Shown here: positions 1 to 11,650 of the stretch, in pieces | Layout: each line of letters begins with the position of its first letter | Numbering within the stretch: position 1 is the stretch's first letter | From: Zychaea mexicana | Taxonomy: Eukaryota > Mucoromycota > Mucoromycetes > Mucorales > Lichtheimiaceae | Length of the DNA stretch: 64,000 nt | NCBI RefSeq assembly: GCF_025766255.1 | Contig: NW_026516678.1 | Location: 517,960-581,959, forward strand | Direction: 5' to 3' | Program-made: the position numbers and the translations under genes | Notes under the pieces: model-generated | The model's input: only the letters and a program-made list of their open reading frames with translations | The model's database searches: none | What the model was told of the DNA's origin: nothing

Positions 1-324
1 ATCCACACAGAGGCACAACAACAGCAACACCCAATCTTTTCCACACAGATCATACCATCCACACCGGCCGGGTTCCAGATTGACCCCAACACACAATTCA
101 CTTTTACGCCGCCAGCAGCAACGGGAACAGTACCGTTACCTCGATACGGCGGGTTAAGCACGTGGGGTAGCGACACATATCAGCATGAGAACCATGGCGA
201 TGCAATGAAGCGTCGATATGGAGGATCAGATCTTACGTTTATGGGACGACCTTTGAGCAACATGAATGTGGACTCAATGGAACCATCACTGAAACGGGGA
301 AGGACCAAGCGAGAGGATTTGTAG
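1..324 (+). CDS. 3' end of an unrecognised gene (partial, open at the left edge)
   Basis: Frame 1 is open from the first base to a TAG at 322-324 and gives 107 residues. The segment is rich in Gln, Pro, Gly and Thr and has no domain I recognise. It ends in a basic stretch (KRGRTKREDL) that could act as a nuclear localisation signal, so a regulatory protein is possible but unproven. Codon use looks normal for the window and no intron signal interrupts it. The start and most of the protein lie outside the window. It converges on the bZIP gene, whose stop is at 564. Confidence 0.6.
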   Translation: MHTEAQQQQHPIFSTQIIPSTPAGFQIDPNTQFTFTPPAATGTVPLPRYGGLSTWGSDTYQHENHGDAMKRRYGGSDLTFMGRPLSNMNVDSMEPSLKRGRTKREDL

Positions 325-563
325 ATATAGACGTGTTGTGTGTGTATGTGGTTGATCTATTTCTTTGTATTATAACTTTGTAAACATTTGACATTTTCAT
401 ACTTCCTTTTTTTATCCAAATAATTAATCATTTTCTTACATACATAAAAACATCATTTATACAGCATAAGAAACTTTTTTTGAAAGGATAAAAGCAATGG
501 CAAATATAATAAAAACAAGGGGAGGAGGAGGTGGTGGTGGTGGTCGTGGTAGGTTTCTTCATT

Positions 564-1502
564 CTAAGCGTTTTCACGTTTTTCTATCAGCAAATTGCGC
601 AACCATTTGACTTCAAGTTCCAGCTCGTTCACGCGGTTTTGCAGTCTATCCGACTTGCTTTTCATGTCCTGCACATTCTTTTCCATGGCCTGTTCTCGCA
701 ACTTCTTTTTCACTCGGAAACGAGCACTTGCTGCAGTGTTACGCCGCCGCTTATCCTCTTCAGCTGCGACCTGGTCATCCGTTCGTTCGTCGCTGACCGC
801 TCGCTTCTTTTTCCGTGCAGGTTTCGGTTGTGATGCCACTGCTTCGTGCTGGTGTTGAACAATGGGTGATGCTGCTGCTGCTGCGAGTGGCAACGAATCC
901 AATGCAACTGGCTTGGGGAGAATCGTCGGTCGTCGGGGATGGGTTCGAGTAGTTGCTGGATAAATAGGGACATAACCATTCAGAGTGGCAGGTTGAATGG
1001 GTTGTGGGTGCGGTTGAGGTGTAATGGGTGCAATTGGGGCATATTGCGAAGACCGTTGCTGCTGCTGCTGTTCTGATTGCTGGTGAGCCTGTTGTTGCTG
1101 AGGCAATTCATAATCGAGGTACTCGACCAACTTTTCATAGGTAATTGGATCCAATACGTCGCTGGGACATTCTTCCTTTACGATCGTACTGTTTTCATTA
1201 TTGTCATTATTGCTGTTTTCGATCTTATCGTCCTCTGGGCCAGCTTGTTTCCCGGGATTGACGTCGAATGTGAATTGGGCATTGCTCTACATAAAGATTG
1301 GAGTTCAGTTTTTATTTAATATAGCGAAAAGAGAGAGAGAGAGAGAGAGAGATGCACAAAAGACATTTATTTATATTAAAATTATTACCCATAATGCCAA
1401 CTCTTCGGCGGCATCATGTTCCGACTGTTCCGTTTCAGCAATGGTGTCAAACACCAAGGAATCAAGCGGTGACCCGAACTCGGGCAAGCCGTACGATGCC
1501 AT
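564..1502 (-). CDS. bZIP transcription factor, CYS-3/Met4-like type
   Basis: Two exons, 1502-1389 and 1286-564, joined in phase 0 by an intron with GTAATA donor and TAG acceptor, give 278 residues. The C-terminal 65 residues form a bZIP: the basic region RRRNTAASARFRVKKK matches the CYS-3 family (fungal sulfur regulators), followed by a leucine zipper running to the end. The middle is Gln- and Pro-rich, as in activation domains, and the N-terminal exon is acidic. The ATG at 1502 is the first in frame before a T-rich leader. The intron carries a (GA)n microsatellite. By family the protein binds DNA as a dimer in the nucleus and may control sulfur-amino-acid genes; that role is inferred from the basic region only. 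Confidence 0.85.
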
Positions 1503-2596
1503 TGACGATTTTTTTTTTCAAAAGTGATGTAGAAAGAGAAAGAGGAAGCAGAGCAACTGTTTTCACAAACTAACTTTTGGCTTTGAAACACCGGTCGGTG
1601 GCGGGTGATTAATGACACCTCTTTGATCTGCTTACAAAGCGAGCCCTTCGCATTTTAAGTTTTCGGGTCCCTTCGCGCTAATGAGCTTATCATCTTCTGT
1701 ATGTCATTTACAAAAGGTAAGCCAAAAACAGCTCCTTATTTATTATTATTTGTATCGTGAAAATGTAATTACATGTCTAAGGTGTCAAAGCAACCTCTTT
1801 AGGCAGCAGCCCTGTGAAAACCTTTTCTGTCGCGGCACACAAACGTCTCCACCATCAAAAGATCTCCGATCGTGCTCCATATAAGGAAATTGCTTTTCGC
1901 GAGAGAGAAAGAGAAGAAATGTATTTGTTTATTTACAGCGAACATCTGGGGCAAAGTGAATATGCGTGAGCGCGCTTACACTTCCTGTGGAACGTGGCAG
2001 AAAAAAAAGAACAAGTGTTTTGATTGGCTATGTTAACAGCAAAACTAAACTAAGTCTGGAGATGTGAGATAAACTTTTCGAGCCTTCTACTAGTCGTGGC
2101 TCATATATAAAACAATAAAACGTTATAACATAAATATCTTCTAGACAACGTAACAATCAATAAAAATATTGCAAGTTATACTGTATATGCTTCTTCAAAT
2201 ATAATCGACTGTGTAGAACTCTTACGATAAGGGTGATCGAGCAAGTTTTACAAAAACAAGCAACTATAACTTTATATTAATACAACCAGAAAACAATGCT
2301 CAACACGGTCAGTGATTCATCGACTGAGTTTAGTCAGTTGTTCGCGTCGTGTGCTTGTTGATCGTCGTTATGACAACCAATGCTGCATAGGTTTGCTATG
2401 TATGCACAGCGTAGTTGCTATATTATAGACAAGCAAACAGCAAGCAATTTGACGGAGAGATGTCCTAAAATAGTAGCGTCTGAGGCATTATCTCTTGCGC
2501 TGACTTTTTTTTTGTGAGTCAATCAGTTCTTTTTTTTTTATTCCACCTTTAAACAATCTATCACCACTACATATACATATAACGACACGACAGATC
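1503..2596. other. Intergenic, divergent promoter region of the bZIP and PP4 genes
   Basis: AT-rich sequence with poly-A/T runs and short TATA-like stretches (for example near 2105-2115). No convincing exon, RNA gene or repeat was seen. Confidence 0.5.
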
Positions 2597-4383
2597 ATGG
2601 GGCAACTAGATCGGTACTACATTAATACCTTGAAAAAAATTATTGTCTCGAAACCCCCTTCATGATCTATACAGAGTGCCATTAACCGTTTAATGTCTTG
2701 CCAAAAAAAAAAAGACAACTCGAGCAATTACGCAATGGAGAATTTATCTCAGAGCAAGAAGTAAAAGAATTATGCCAAAAAGCAAGAGAAATCTTAGTTG
2801 AAGAAAGCAATGTTCAGCGTGTCGATGCTCCAGTAACGGTACAATGAATAAGATAAAAATAAACTATAAACCAACACCCGTGAAAAAGAGCACTCATCTA
2901 TGACGATTCTCTTTTAGATCTGTGGTGACATTCACGGTACCGATTTGATTCACGAAAAAGAAAAAAATAAGAAAGAGAATGAACGTTCCGTTTTGCCTTA
3001 TACTTTACTTATAATCTTGATGAAAAACTATTTTTTAGGGCAATTCCACGATTTAAAAGAACTCTTCACAGTGGGCGGCGAATGCCCCGATACAAACTAC
3101 TTGTTTATGGGTAAGTCCACGGTTGCAAAAAAGGATAAAACACCAAGAAGAAAATGAGGAGACACCGGTCATGTTGCTGCTGTTTATGCTGATAGATGTG
3201 GGGCTTTATATTCACAATTGTTGTTTAGGTGACTTTGTGGATCGTGGGTTTTACTCTGTCGAAACGTTCTTGCTGTTACTGGCATTAAAGGTGCGTTACC
3301 CTGACCGAATAACGCTTATTCGAGGAAATCACGAAAGCCGGCAAATTACACAAGTGTATGGATTCTATGAAGAGTGTATCCGCAAATACGGATCGGCCAA
3401 TGTGTGGCGATACTGTTGTGAGATTTTTGACTACCTCAGCCTGAGTGCCATCATCGATAACAAAATCTTTTGCGTTCATGGAGGATTATCACCAAGTATA
3501 ACCACACTGGATCAGGTAAAGTGAAGCAATCAGGAGGACGGGGGGTAACATTGTGTAATTAGCCAGAAAAGAATTAGCCTGGGTCTCTCTGTGTATCTCT
3601 ACTATGGATTTATCTCATATGATTCATGTGCTACTGCTACTAGATTCGAACAATTGACAGAAAGCAAGAAGTTCCACATGATGGTGCAATGTGCGATTTA
3701 TTATGGTCGGATCCTGACGGTAAGAAAAAGAAAGGGGGTCGGATATATGACGATGATAATGAGAAAGACAATTTCTGATAAGTTGGTTTCTGGTTCTTGC
3801 AGAGATCGAAGGTTGGGGTTATAGTCCCCGAGGCGCAGGCTATTTATTTGGTGGCGATGTAGTACAACGGGTAAAGACATCTTTTCATATGTTTATGATG
3901 CTGGGACTATGCGTGACACCAAGCTCACTACTTGCTCTTTTTAAGTTTTTACAAACAAATGATCTGGAATTGATTGCACGAGCGCATCAGTTAGTGATGG
4001 AAGGTTACAAGCTGATGTTTGACAATACAATCGTCACTGTATGGTCTGCACCAAATTATTGTTACAGGTACATATCATTTTCACTTGTTGCCTGTCCATG
4101 CAAAGAGACAATTAACTTATGCTGTCTTGATTTGGATTAGATGCGGCAATATTGCGGCAATATTAAAGCTGGATGACAGTTTGAATCGCGAATACAAAAT
4201 ATTTGATGCTGCACCACAGGTATGCTAACGAGTTTATCATAAGATAGAGGGTAGAGGGGATTTGCGTATGTGCGTGTGTCTGTCTTGTGTGCATAAACCT
4301 TGTACGCTGATCATTTTTCAATTAAACAGCAGGACAGTCGGGGGATAATATTGAAAAAATCATTACCGGATTACTTTTTGTAG
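2597..4383 (+). CDS. PPH3: Protein phosphatase 4 catalytic subunit (PP2A-like Ser/Thr phosphatase)
   Basis: Ten exons: 2597-2613, 2715-2838, 2918-2936, 3039-3110, 3229-3515, 3644-3719, 3803-3870, 3946-4067, 4141-4219, 4330-4383. They give 305 residues, the usual PP4C length. The metallophosphatase motifs are all present: GDIHG, GDFVDRG, RGNHES, and the later metal-binding His residues in VHGG and RAHQLV. The stretch [12 protein letters not shown] and the SPNYCYR-type block (here [11 protein letters not shown]) identify the PP4 branch rather than PP2A or PP6. The C-terminus ends DYFL, whose last Leu is carboxyl-methylated in the family. PP4 acts with R2/R3 subunits in dephosphorylating gamma-H2AX and in checkpoint recovery. 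Exon 1 (17 nt) and exon 3 (19 nt) are micro-exons. Confidence 0.96.
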
Positions 4384-4978
4384 AAAAAAATTGAGACTAT
4401 GATTTCAGGGCATAATAGTCTAGTATTACGACTAGGGGCATGATATTTCTCTGAACCCTCCTTCTATATCATTTTACTACTACTATAAACCGTCGCCAAA
4501 GTAGCGACGCTTGCTCATCTGTGTATATGTACTCTAAAAGATATGTTTATCTTCTGTTAGCCTTTTTGTCATGCGCGCAAAGAAGGTGGATGATATCTAA
4601 ATAGTAAATGTGATTAGTGACCTACATTCTGCAATTTACATAATAGTGCTGGAGCTTATGCACAAAACAAATAATCCTGTACCGCTATCTCTCTCTCTCT
4701 GCTGTAATCGTATAGAAAAGTGAATAATTCATCACAATGCGATTGCTTTGCTCACTTGTTAGTGACGTGAGCAACCTTATTGACTCGACTCGAATACGCG
4801 AAAAATGGCAGATGACGTTCTTACTCGGACGATCCGATGGATAGCCATGGAAGTTTCTTACGCTAATACTTGAATTTGATTGGCTAGTATGCGCGCATAT
4901 ATGATGTAGTGAGCGGGCATGACTAGCAGCTGGCGACGCCTTTTTTCTTCTGCTCTTCCTTCTATAATCCTGCTTGAC
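4384..4978. other. Intergenic region, promoter of the DNAJB6-like gene
   Basis: About 600 bp between PP4C and the J-protein, with a short (CT)n run at 4687-4700. Apart from the candidate heat-shock element noted separately, no feature is supported. Confidence 0.45.
4849..4858 (+). promoter_or_regulatory. Candidate heat-shock element
   Basis: GGAAGTTTCT contains the inverted pentamer pair GAAnnTTC, the minimal HSF half-site arrangement, about 120 bp upstream of the J-protein start. Two pentamers are fewer than the usual three, so this is a weak call based mainly on the chaperone gene that follows. Confidence 0.3.
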
Positions 4979-6425
4979 ATGCCACAAGCTACAACCGTAA
5001 ACTACTACGAAGTTCTTGAAATCCATGAACAATCTTCTTCAGATGAGGTGCGAAAGGCATATCGTAAACTTGCCTTAAAGTTCCACCCAGACAAGAACAG
5101 TGCTCCTGGAGCAGCTGAAAAGGTATTATTTTTAAAGACCATGCGGCTTTCTTGCATAATTCAAGGTTACGAGCTGAAAACTGACTCATTCGCTTTAGTT
5201 TAAAGAGATTAGGTAAAAGCGCAAGATTAACGAGCTTTTGTAAGTCTTGCTTTACTTTTTACATGGACGCTAACTGGTATGATTGTTGCCACTGTAGCCA
5301 TGCCTATGAAATCTTGTCTGATCGTAAGCAGATATAGACGAAAGAGCGCAGGATGCAGAAGGGGGAGGGGTTGTTGTTGTTGTTGCGGGAAGCATGACGT
5401 TAACATTATGTCTTATAGCGGAACGAAGGGAGGTATACGATCGAGAAAGAAGATACGGTGGTCACACGTCATTTGAAGACAATCAATATGATCATTTTGG
5501 CGGTTTCCACGTAAGTTTTTCTGTGCCTTTTGTAGCCAATCATCTCTACTTGTAGCAAAATGAACTACACGTCACTCATGTATAGAGCTCTCTTACAGTT
5601 CCATTCGCCCGAAGAGATCTTTGCACAGTTCTTTGGCTCTTCCTTTGGTGGCCCCTTTGGTGGTTTCGGTGCTCGTAAGTAGCACTGCCTTTATTTTGCA
5701 GTGTGTAGGATACTAACATCTATCTGCTCAAATTTCAATAGAATTTGGCATCGGAGGAGGCAGTCGACCGAGGAGCAGAGATATGTTTGGTGGTGGCATG
5801 TTCGCTGATCCCTTTTTCGGTGGCGATGCCTTTGCCCATCACGTCCATCATGATCCTTTCAACGATCCGTTTTTCGGTGGAGGAAGCTCGCGCGGCATGC
5901 CTCCCATGGGCGGACCTCCTCCAGCTCCCCCAACTTCGTTACTGGGTGGGATGAATCCACTTTTCTCGTCTTCAGCCAGCTTCAGCAGCAGCAGCAGCAG
6001 CTCCAGCAGCGGTGGCATTGGTGGAGTGAGTCGAAGTGTATCGCAATCGACCAAAATCGTCAATGGTCAGGCGCAAACCGTTACAGTCACAAAAGTACAA
6101 GATGCAACGGTAAGACTCCTTTATTTTAAGCACATGCGTGGATCACAGTACAATATGATGATAAGCTTAGGGTTCTGTTTATTAAATTCGCCGTTTTCTC
6201 CTTTTATCATTATTATGGGAACGAATACAGGGTACAACAGTAACAGAAGATTATGGTAATGGACAAAAACGAGTCATAGTGAATGGTGTGGAGCAACAAA
6301 ACACATTGGGACAAGGTCCTGCTAGCAGCAGTCGCAGACATATCGCAGATGGAGGAGATGGAAGCGGATACCACGGCAGTAATAGAAGCCGAGTACAACC
6401 ATATAGCAGAAGACGAAGGTCTTGA
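4979..6425 (+). CDS. DNAJB6-like J-domain co-chaperone
   Basis: Seven exons: 4979-5122, 5199-5212, 5298-5323, 5419-5510, 5599-5674, 5742-6109, 6231-6425; 304 residues. An N-terminal J domain (about residues 8-75) has the HPD signature (KFHPDKN) needed to stimulate Hsp70 ATPase. A Gly/Phe-rich region follows with repeated FFGG/DPFF motifs, then a run of Ser/Thr (about residues 175-190) and a C-terminal block STKIVNGQ...VIVNGVEQQ that matches human DNAJB6/DNAJB2-type proteins (STKMVNGRK). No Zn-finger domain is present, so it is a class B J-protein. Exon 2 is only 14 nt. An in-frame ATG at 4919 would add 20 residues; 4979 was chosen because family members begin just before the J domain. A TACTAAC branch point is visible at 5711. 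Confidence 0.93.
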
Positions 6426-6480
6426 AAGGCAGTTTACAATGCACACGACTTATACAAACGAAGGAAACAAAGATATACTT

Positions 6481-7020
6481 TTACATGTGATTACTGGGAC
6501 TACTTGATGGTGATCGTGTGTCTGGAAAGAAGCTGTTCGAAATGGTGTTGTTACTGCTGCTGCTAGCATTATCAAAATTGCCTTCCATGGTATCATGAAG
6601 ATGAGCTGCCGTACATGAGCACGAGTTCAAAATCTCGCATAAGCATCCATTAAGAGGATTTGGTGCTATAAATAAAAGAACCGTCATGTGCATGACAAGA
6701 GATCAGATTTTCTTATTTTCGTGTGTCCAGCAGATATTAACTCACTTTTCTCAATGGCACAAGTGCATTTGACATGAGACTTCCTTGTCGCTCGCAAATG
6801 ACGACAGTGATTACACTGACTGACCTGACGTCCACGTTTCTGCACAGGAATCAACTCTCGGTCGTTGTGCTGACAGTCCTTTACCCGGTGCCCTCGAATA
6901 CAAGACCGACTTCAACGTTAAAAAAGAATAAAAAGTTAGGTAAAAAAAAAGTGAAAGAGGTAGAAGACCAAGTATAGCAGCATACCAAGCAAATTTCACA
7001 CCGTCTATAATAATTGCCAT
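6481..7020 (-). CDS. Small copper-fist transcription factor
   Basis: Three exons, 7020-6986, 6909-6746 and 6665-6481, give 127 residues. The N-terminal copper fist is complete: start MAIIIDGVKFACRSCIRGHR, then CQHNDREL, the RGR minor-groove motif (KRGRQ) and the zinc ligands of CNHCRHLR...HVKCTC. This is the DNA-binding domain of Ace1/Mac1/Cuf1-type copper sensors. The remaining roughly 60 residues hold a Cys cluster (CLCEILNSCSC) that could bind Cu(I), then a Ser/Asn-rich tail. Known family members are several hundred residues long, so this one is unusually short. Splice sites are canonical (GTATGC, GTGAGT donors; AAG and TAG acceptors). It converges on the J-protein gene with a 55-bp gap. 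Nuclear, copper-responsive regulation is inferred from the domain. Confidence 0.88.
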
Positions 7021-7318
7021 TCGAAACGATCAAGAAAAAGGACAAGGAACAACTGAAACCAGATCTACCGATCGTGGGGTCCGAAAATCGAAAAAAGAAG
7101 GTTGTGTGGGGAAGAGCGAGCGGCTCTAAATATGTATAGGCGCAGCTTGGATTATCCTGATTTGGAAGCAGCACAAAATGCTCAAGCTGCGTACAGGATG
7201 TGGATGGTATATTTTTAAGTTTGGAGTAAAGGAAACTACAACCATGATTGATATACATGCAGAGATAGGATGACTGGCGTGATGACAAAGGTGATAGAGA
7301 GGGGAGGGGATACACGTT
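7021..7318. other. Intergenic, upstream of the copper-fist gene
   Basis: About 300 bp. A lysine-rich open stretch on the plus strand (around 7022-7140) has no start codon or splice acceptor, so no gene is called. Confidence 0.4.
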
Positions 7319-8538
7319 CTATACTTTCCTACTAAATGACATTCTTGAAAACAGTGAAGAGATCCAAGCCCCCGGTCTTGCTGTCATACTTCGACCCTTT
7401 GTCCCTCGTTCTTCATCATCAGCGCTATTGTGCTTCTTTGGTTTGAGGTTCATCATGGTAGCAGGTGGTGGCATACCTCCTGCTGCTGCAGCAGGACCAG
7501 CACCAGGTCCGAAATGGCCTCCAGGAGGATAGAACGGCAATGTCAAAAAGTACAATTGTTTTTGAGTGTACGACCATAAGCAGAGGGCCCAGTACATCTA
7601 TAAATAGTAGCGACAAGATCAGCAAAGCAGAACAAATAGTTGCTATGAACTAGATAAATACTTGCATAACATATGGTAATCATAATAAACAGCACAATGG
7701 CAAACTTCAATTCATCTTCCCAAAGCTTATTGCAGTTGTAGAGGTTCGAATCGTCCTGTGGCTCCTCTACCGCTGTGCTGTTGACGCTGCTGCCCAAAAG
7801 TTCGCGGGATGATGAGACGCACCAATCGTTGAATTGTGGTCGCTGGACGCCGAATAATATGATATCGATGAAAAAGTTGATGACGAATATAAACACGACG
7901 ACCCACATGCTACGATGTGCAAGTCGTAGAATCGCTGGTTTGTTCTGTTGTAAATGAAATTCTAGTCGGATCAATATCGTCTATCATCGTTATCGACATC
8001 CTCTCTGACTGATGTTCAGGTAGTACTTACCGTGACTAAGGCAAACATGGCAAACAGGGCCGCGACAAGAAATATAATGCAGATGGAGCCCGTTACCATG
8101 AGCGCGTGGTAATCTAGATATGAGAATACAGCTGCGAAATGGACAGTATGTATGGACGCAGTGCCGTTAGAAATCAAAAGACCCTTCTCGTAATATATTG
8201 TGATTTGCCGATATGATGACAGGATTTTGTTCCTTACGACTTCGACTTTGAAAAGATAGGATTGTAACGTAGAGATTGATGCCCTAAAATATTTCCACAG
8301 ATATTGAAGATCAGCATATTTTTTATAAGTTTCTAGATGTGCATTCTCTATTCCAAAAAAGCGAACCAGGTATTGTCGACATAACTAATGAATCTTTTCT
8401 TACCAGCCATATCAAGCACGCCAATATACCACCGCCTTGTAGTGACATGCAGCCACAAAATTTTCGAGTGTATGAATGTGTTGCGTGTATGTCTTGGTCC
8501 CGGAAATAGGGCTCACCAGGATACATTCCCTGATTCAT
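7319..8538 (-). CDS. Four-helix membrane protein, fungal family, function unknown
   Basis: Five exons: 8538-8404, 8283-8238, 8131-8031, 7944-7666, 7597-7319; 279 residues. Four hydrophobic segments are visible: near residues 33-60, 68-94, 105-127 and 170-200. The loop after the third contains FGVQRPQFNDWC with several Cys residues in a likely lumenal or extracellular loop. The C-terminal 75 residues are hydrophilic, with a Gly/Ala/Pro-rich stretch (GPGAGPAAAAGG) and a basic end. The overall layout resembles MARVEL/tetraspan-type fungal membrane proteins, but I cannot name the family. The last intron fits only as a GC-AG intron (donor GCAAGT at 7665); the alternative donor GTTCAT would add five residues. 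Confidence 0.8.
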
Positions 8539-9261
8539 GGTTGGCTATGAATATATGAGGATTGAGTAAGGCGTTACAAGAGAAATGGAAAAGTATCAAG
8601 AAAAGAGGTGCTACTCGTTACTATTGTCATCACAAATAAATGAAAAAAAAAGGCCCCCAAGACCAAAAATTCGACTCGAAAACAAGTTGCCTTTTTGGGC
8701 ATCCATTTCCGGGAACTGCCTTCCCAACAACGACCATCCTCTGTGTCTCCTCTTGTTACAAGATCGGCTAGTTTGTGTTTGCAGAAAGAGCAACGACAGT
8801 TACGAAAATTCGTTTTGTACGGTTGACTTTTATGTTTAAATGTCGTTTACAGCCAGCACCAAGTGTCGCTTTATCAACTACAGTCTCAGAAATTGGAAAA
8901 AGATGATAAAATATAGAAGAACAGAAAAGTCCTCAATAAAGGTGCTGAGTGACACCAAACAAATCTATACGAGCATAGCATACTTGTATCATAGCAATAC
9001 TGATACCGCTGTTTTTCTGTTCTTTTTGTTTCTAGACAATTCTTACAAAGTACCGCACTTGACACAGCGGGCTAATAGCATTCGCTTTTTTGAGTTTTCA
9101 ACAAAGACATTTCAAGCTGAAACATTCTTTTATTTTTCGACAAGGACATCGAATATTTCTCTTCATGGACCCCTGTTGTTAAGACAACAAAACATATATA
9201 AGCGAGGGGTTACCGCATTCCGATTTTAGCTAACGTTTCCTAATTCAAACATCAAGCCATC
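8539..9261. other. Divergent intergenic region
   Basis: About 720 bp between the membrane-protein gene (-) and the 58-residue gene (+), presumably holding both promoters. A TATATAAG box at 9195-9202 lies about 60 bp before the plus-strand ATG. The 129-codon open frame at 8840-9229 has AT-driven composition and no recognisable similarity, so it is not called. Confidence 0.45.
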
Positions 9262-9521
9262 ATGGGCGCCGTTGTATCCTGTCTTAATGGAATAGTAACC
9301 TCAATAGCATCACTGCTCTCCGGTTTAGTTAGTGGTGTTGCTGGTAAGTTGTCATCTTATATAAAATAAATGAAAAAAGAGCATCATAACAACGATAGTG
9401 AATTAATATTTTATAATTTTTTACAGGTTTTTTCAATGCGGTTATCTCTGCTATCGTCAGCTTCTTTACGGGTATATTCAGAGCAATTGGAAAATTATTA
9501 ACGTGCGGGAGAGGGGCGTAG
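9262..9521 (+). CDS. 58-residue hydrophobic small protein
   Basis: Two exons, 9262-9343 and 9427-9521, join in phase 1 (GTAAGT donor, TTACAG acceptor). The product starts MGAVVSCLNGIVTSIASLLS and continues as almost unbroken hydrophobic, Gly- and Ser-rich sequence up to FRAIGKLLTCGRGA. It resembles a group of very short fungal proteins beginning MGAVVSC that are common in genome annotations but lack a known role. The N-terminal Gly followed by a Cys at position 7 would permit lipid modification, and the rest could form a helical hairpin in a membrane. A TATA box sits at 9195-9202. Confidence 0.72.
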
Positions 9522-11650
9522 CACGAAACCTTGACAAAATTATCGACGGCCAACCTCCCCCTTTTGCCGCACTGTATATAACCCCGTATCCTTATAATTC
9601 GTTAACATCTTATGTAACAGACACACATAATTGTACACGGTATATAATAACACACATAACTGAACACAGTACAATTTTCTTATGACTATAATTACAATGA
9701 GGATTTAATTATGCATACTTTCCAATAAGATTAAAATTGTGTATCAAATAACTGGAAATCTCTCACAAACAGAATAGATGTAGTTCATCATCGTCGACTT
9801 CTTGGATCTTGTATTATGCAGTCATTTCAGTATAAGCGACGCTTATGATAAGATGCTTTTCATATTGTTTGAGCTTATAATTTTTAGTTGATCGACATGC
9901 AAAGCAATGATAGACTTCTTACATTTCATTGTGCCAATTTAATACGCAACCATCTACATTTATCATATACAGTTTTCATTAACTAAAGCAGAAATTATAT
10001 TGCATCTAAGCTTCCAGTTTTAATGATATGCGGATGTTCTATGCTCTTACGCAAAAGTGCGGATGCGGCCTTTTAACAGCGAACTCGCAAAAGACAGCCA
10101 AATTGTACTACTGTATTGTTCTATGAAATATATCCGGTGACTGTATAGATCATATGTCTTCTAGATTAAAAAGTCAGTGCAGAAACAATGCAACGGTGTA
10201 TTGAACAGCACCAGTGACCACCAATAGGAAAATGCACTGTATGTCGTTCTGAGGGTAGTCTTGTTGGACTATCACTACTAGAACGCTCTAATGCATACAT
10301 TTATACTGTACTTGATGATATTACAAATCACAATTAACATCATACAGTGTTATTATCATCAAAAAAGGTTGTATATGTAAAGTGAATGTGCCCTATCTGG
10401 CGAAAACTTCACTCAAGTTAATAGTTACGAATTCATTCTCACCAACAGAATTGAAGGAGATTTTGTATGTTATGGCCGAACACATTATGTACAACATGAC
10501 TACTATGCCAGTCAGTCTATGTGAGTTATGTTGCGTAACTACATGATGCTACAGTGAACCTCGCTGATGTTGACCCATAGGGCGCATATATCTGAAGCGA
10601 TCAACACTATTGAGGGTTGACCCATTGCGAAGATCTGGATAATTTTGTGTAAAAGATGCTTCTTGTTAATGCTGTCGAGAGTTAACGCTAACGAGGTTGA
10701 CCTTGACGGTGATCGACCTGTGTATATCAGTACGACCCTAAGTCTTTATGTGAATCCAATCGTGCTGATGGCCAGCATATGGTGCTAACTGCGTCTGTGC
10801 GTCTTACATAGCAAGGAAGCAAGCCGTAAATCTTGTGTCCCTGCTGGTATTTTCTATGGGCAGTTATCATGGACATGTTCTCTTTCAGCCGCAACTTTTG
10901 AAATCCAAATCAATGATAGGATTACATCCAGGTGAAATCAATATTTTCGCTGTTATGATATAAATACAAGAGCGGCGCTGAATCGTCTTTTGATTCGAAC
11001 AGACCCATTGCTTTTTAAAAGTAGAAGATTGACCGAACCAAATCTTGAAAGCTGCTAAATAATAGGCTAAGAAGCCATGCGAAAACGTGGAGATAAACTT
11101 TAACAATGATTTATCGGAGGAAATGCTATTGTGCAAAGAAAAGATTGTGAAGATCGATACAAGGAATATGCAAATGACATTGAAAAAACAGACACAAATA
11201 AAAGTACATTGAAAGGATGAAGAGAAGGAGAGGAAAGTAGAGAAAAATAAGTTGATGGTGTGGAATGGAAGCGGCTGTCGTCTCTACAAAAAGAAGAGTG
11301 ATGAATAGATGTGTGGTTAGTATAAGCTGGTGCCTTCTTAATATGGCTTTGGTTAGCCCGTATTTGCCAGCATGGCAGCCCAAGATTCAATCCAGCAGTG
11401 TACATACATCAGATATATATCGGCAAGGCGATGCGGCAACATCTTGTTCAGGAACAGTCGTTTGAATAGCCATGGCTGGCGTACCAAGCACGTTGACGGC
11501 GTGTGCTTCCTTGGCGAACACTAAATAGTTAGAACAAACAAAAAGGCCTATGTGTGAGTGTGTGAGTGTGCATGGTTGAGAGTAAGATACTATTTCAGCA
11601 GTCCTCGTTGCCACAAAAGACAAAACACGTCGAAGGGTACACGTCGAAGG
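9522..11650. other. Gene-poor AT-rich region
   Basis: About 2.1 kb. Short open frames are present on both strands (for example 11100-11405 minus), but none shows a domain, splice structure or similarity to a known family. The motif GGTTGACC-like recurs around 10560-10710 without clear repeat structure. Confidence 0.4.

Noticed and set aside
4919..4978. Upstream ATG for the DNAJB6-like gene with a possible targeting peptide
   Set aside because: Family members start just before the J domain; the 20 extra residues show no conserved feature. It remains possible as a minor form.
7022..7140. Lysine-rich plus-strand frame (KKKDKEQLKPDLPIVGS)
   Set aside because: No start codon, no splice acceptor, and it lies in the promoter of the well-supported copper-fist gene.
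8840..9229. 129-codon ORF in the divergent promoter
   Set aside because: AT-driven composition and overlap with the TATA region of the next gene.
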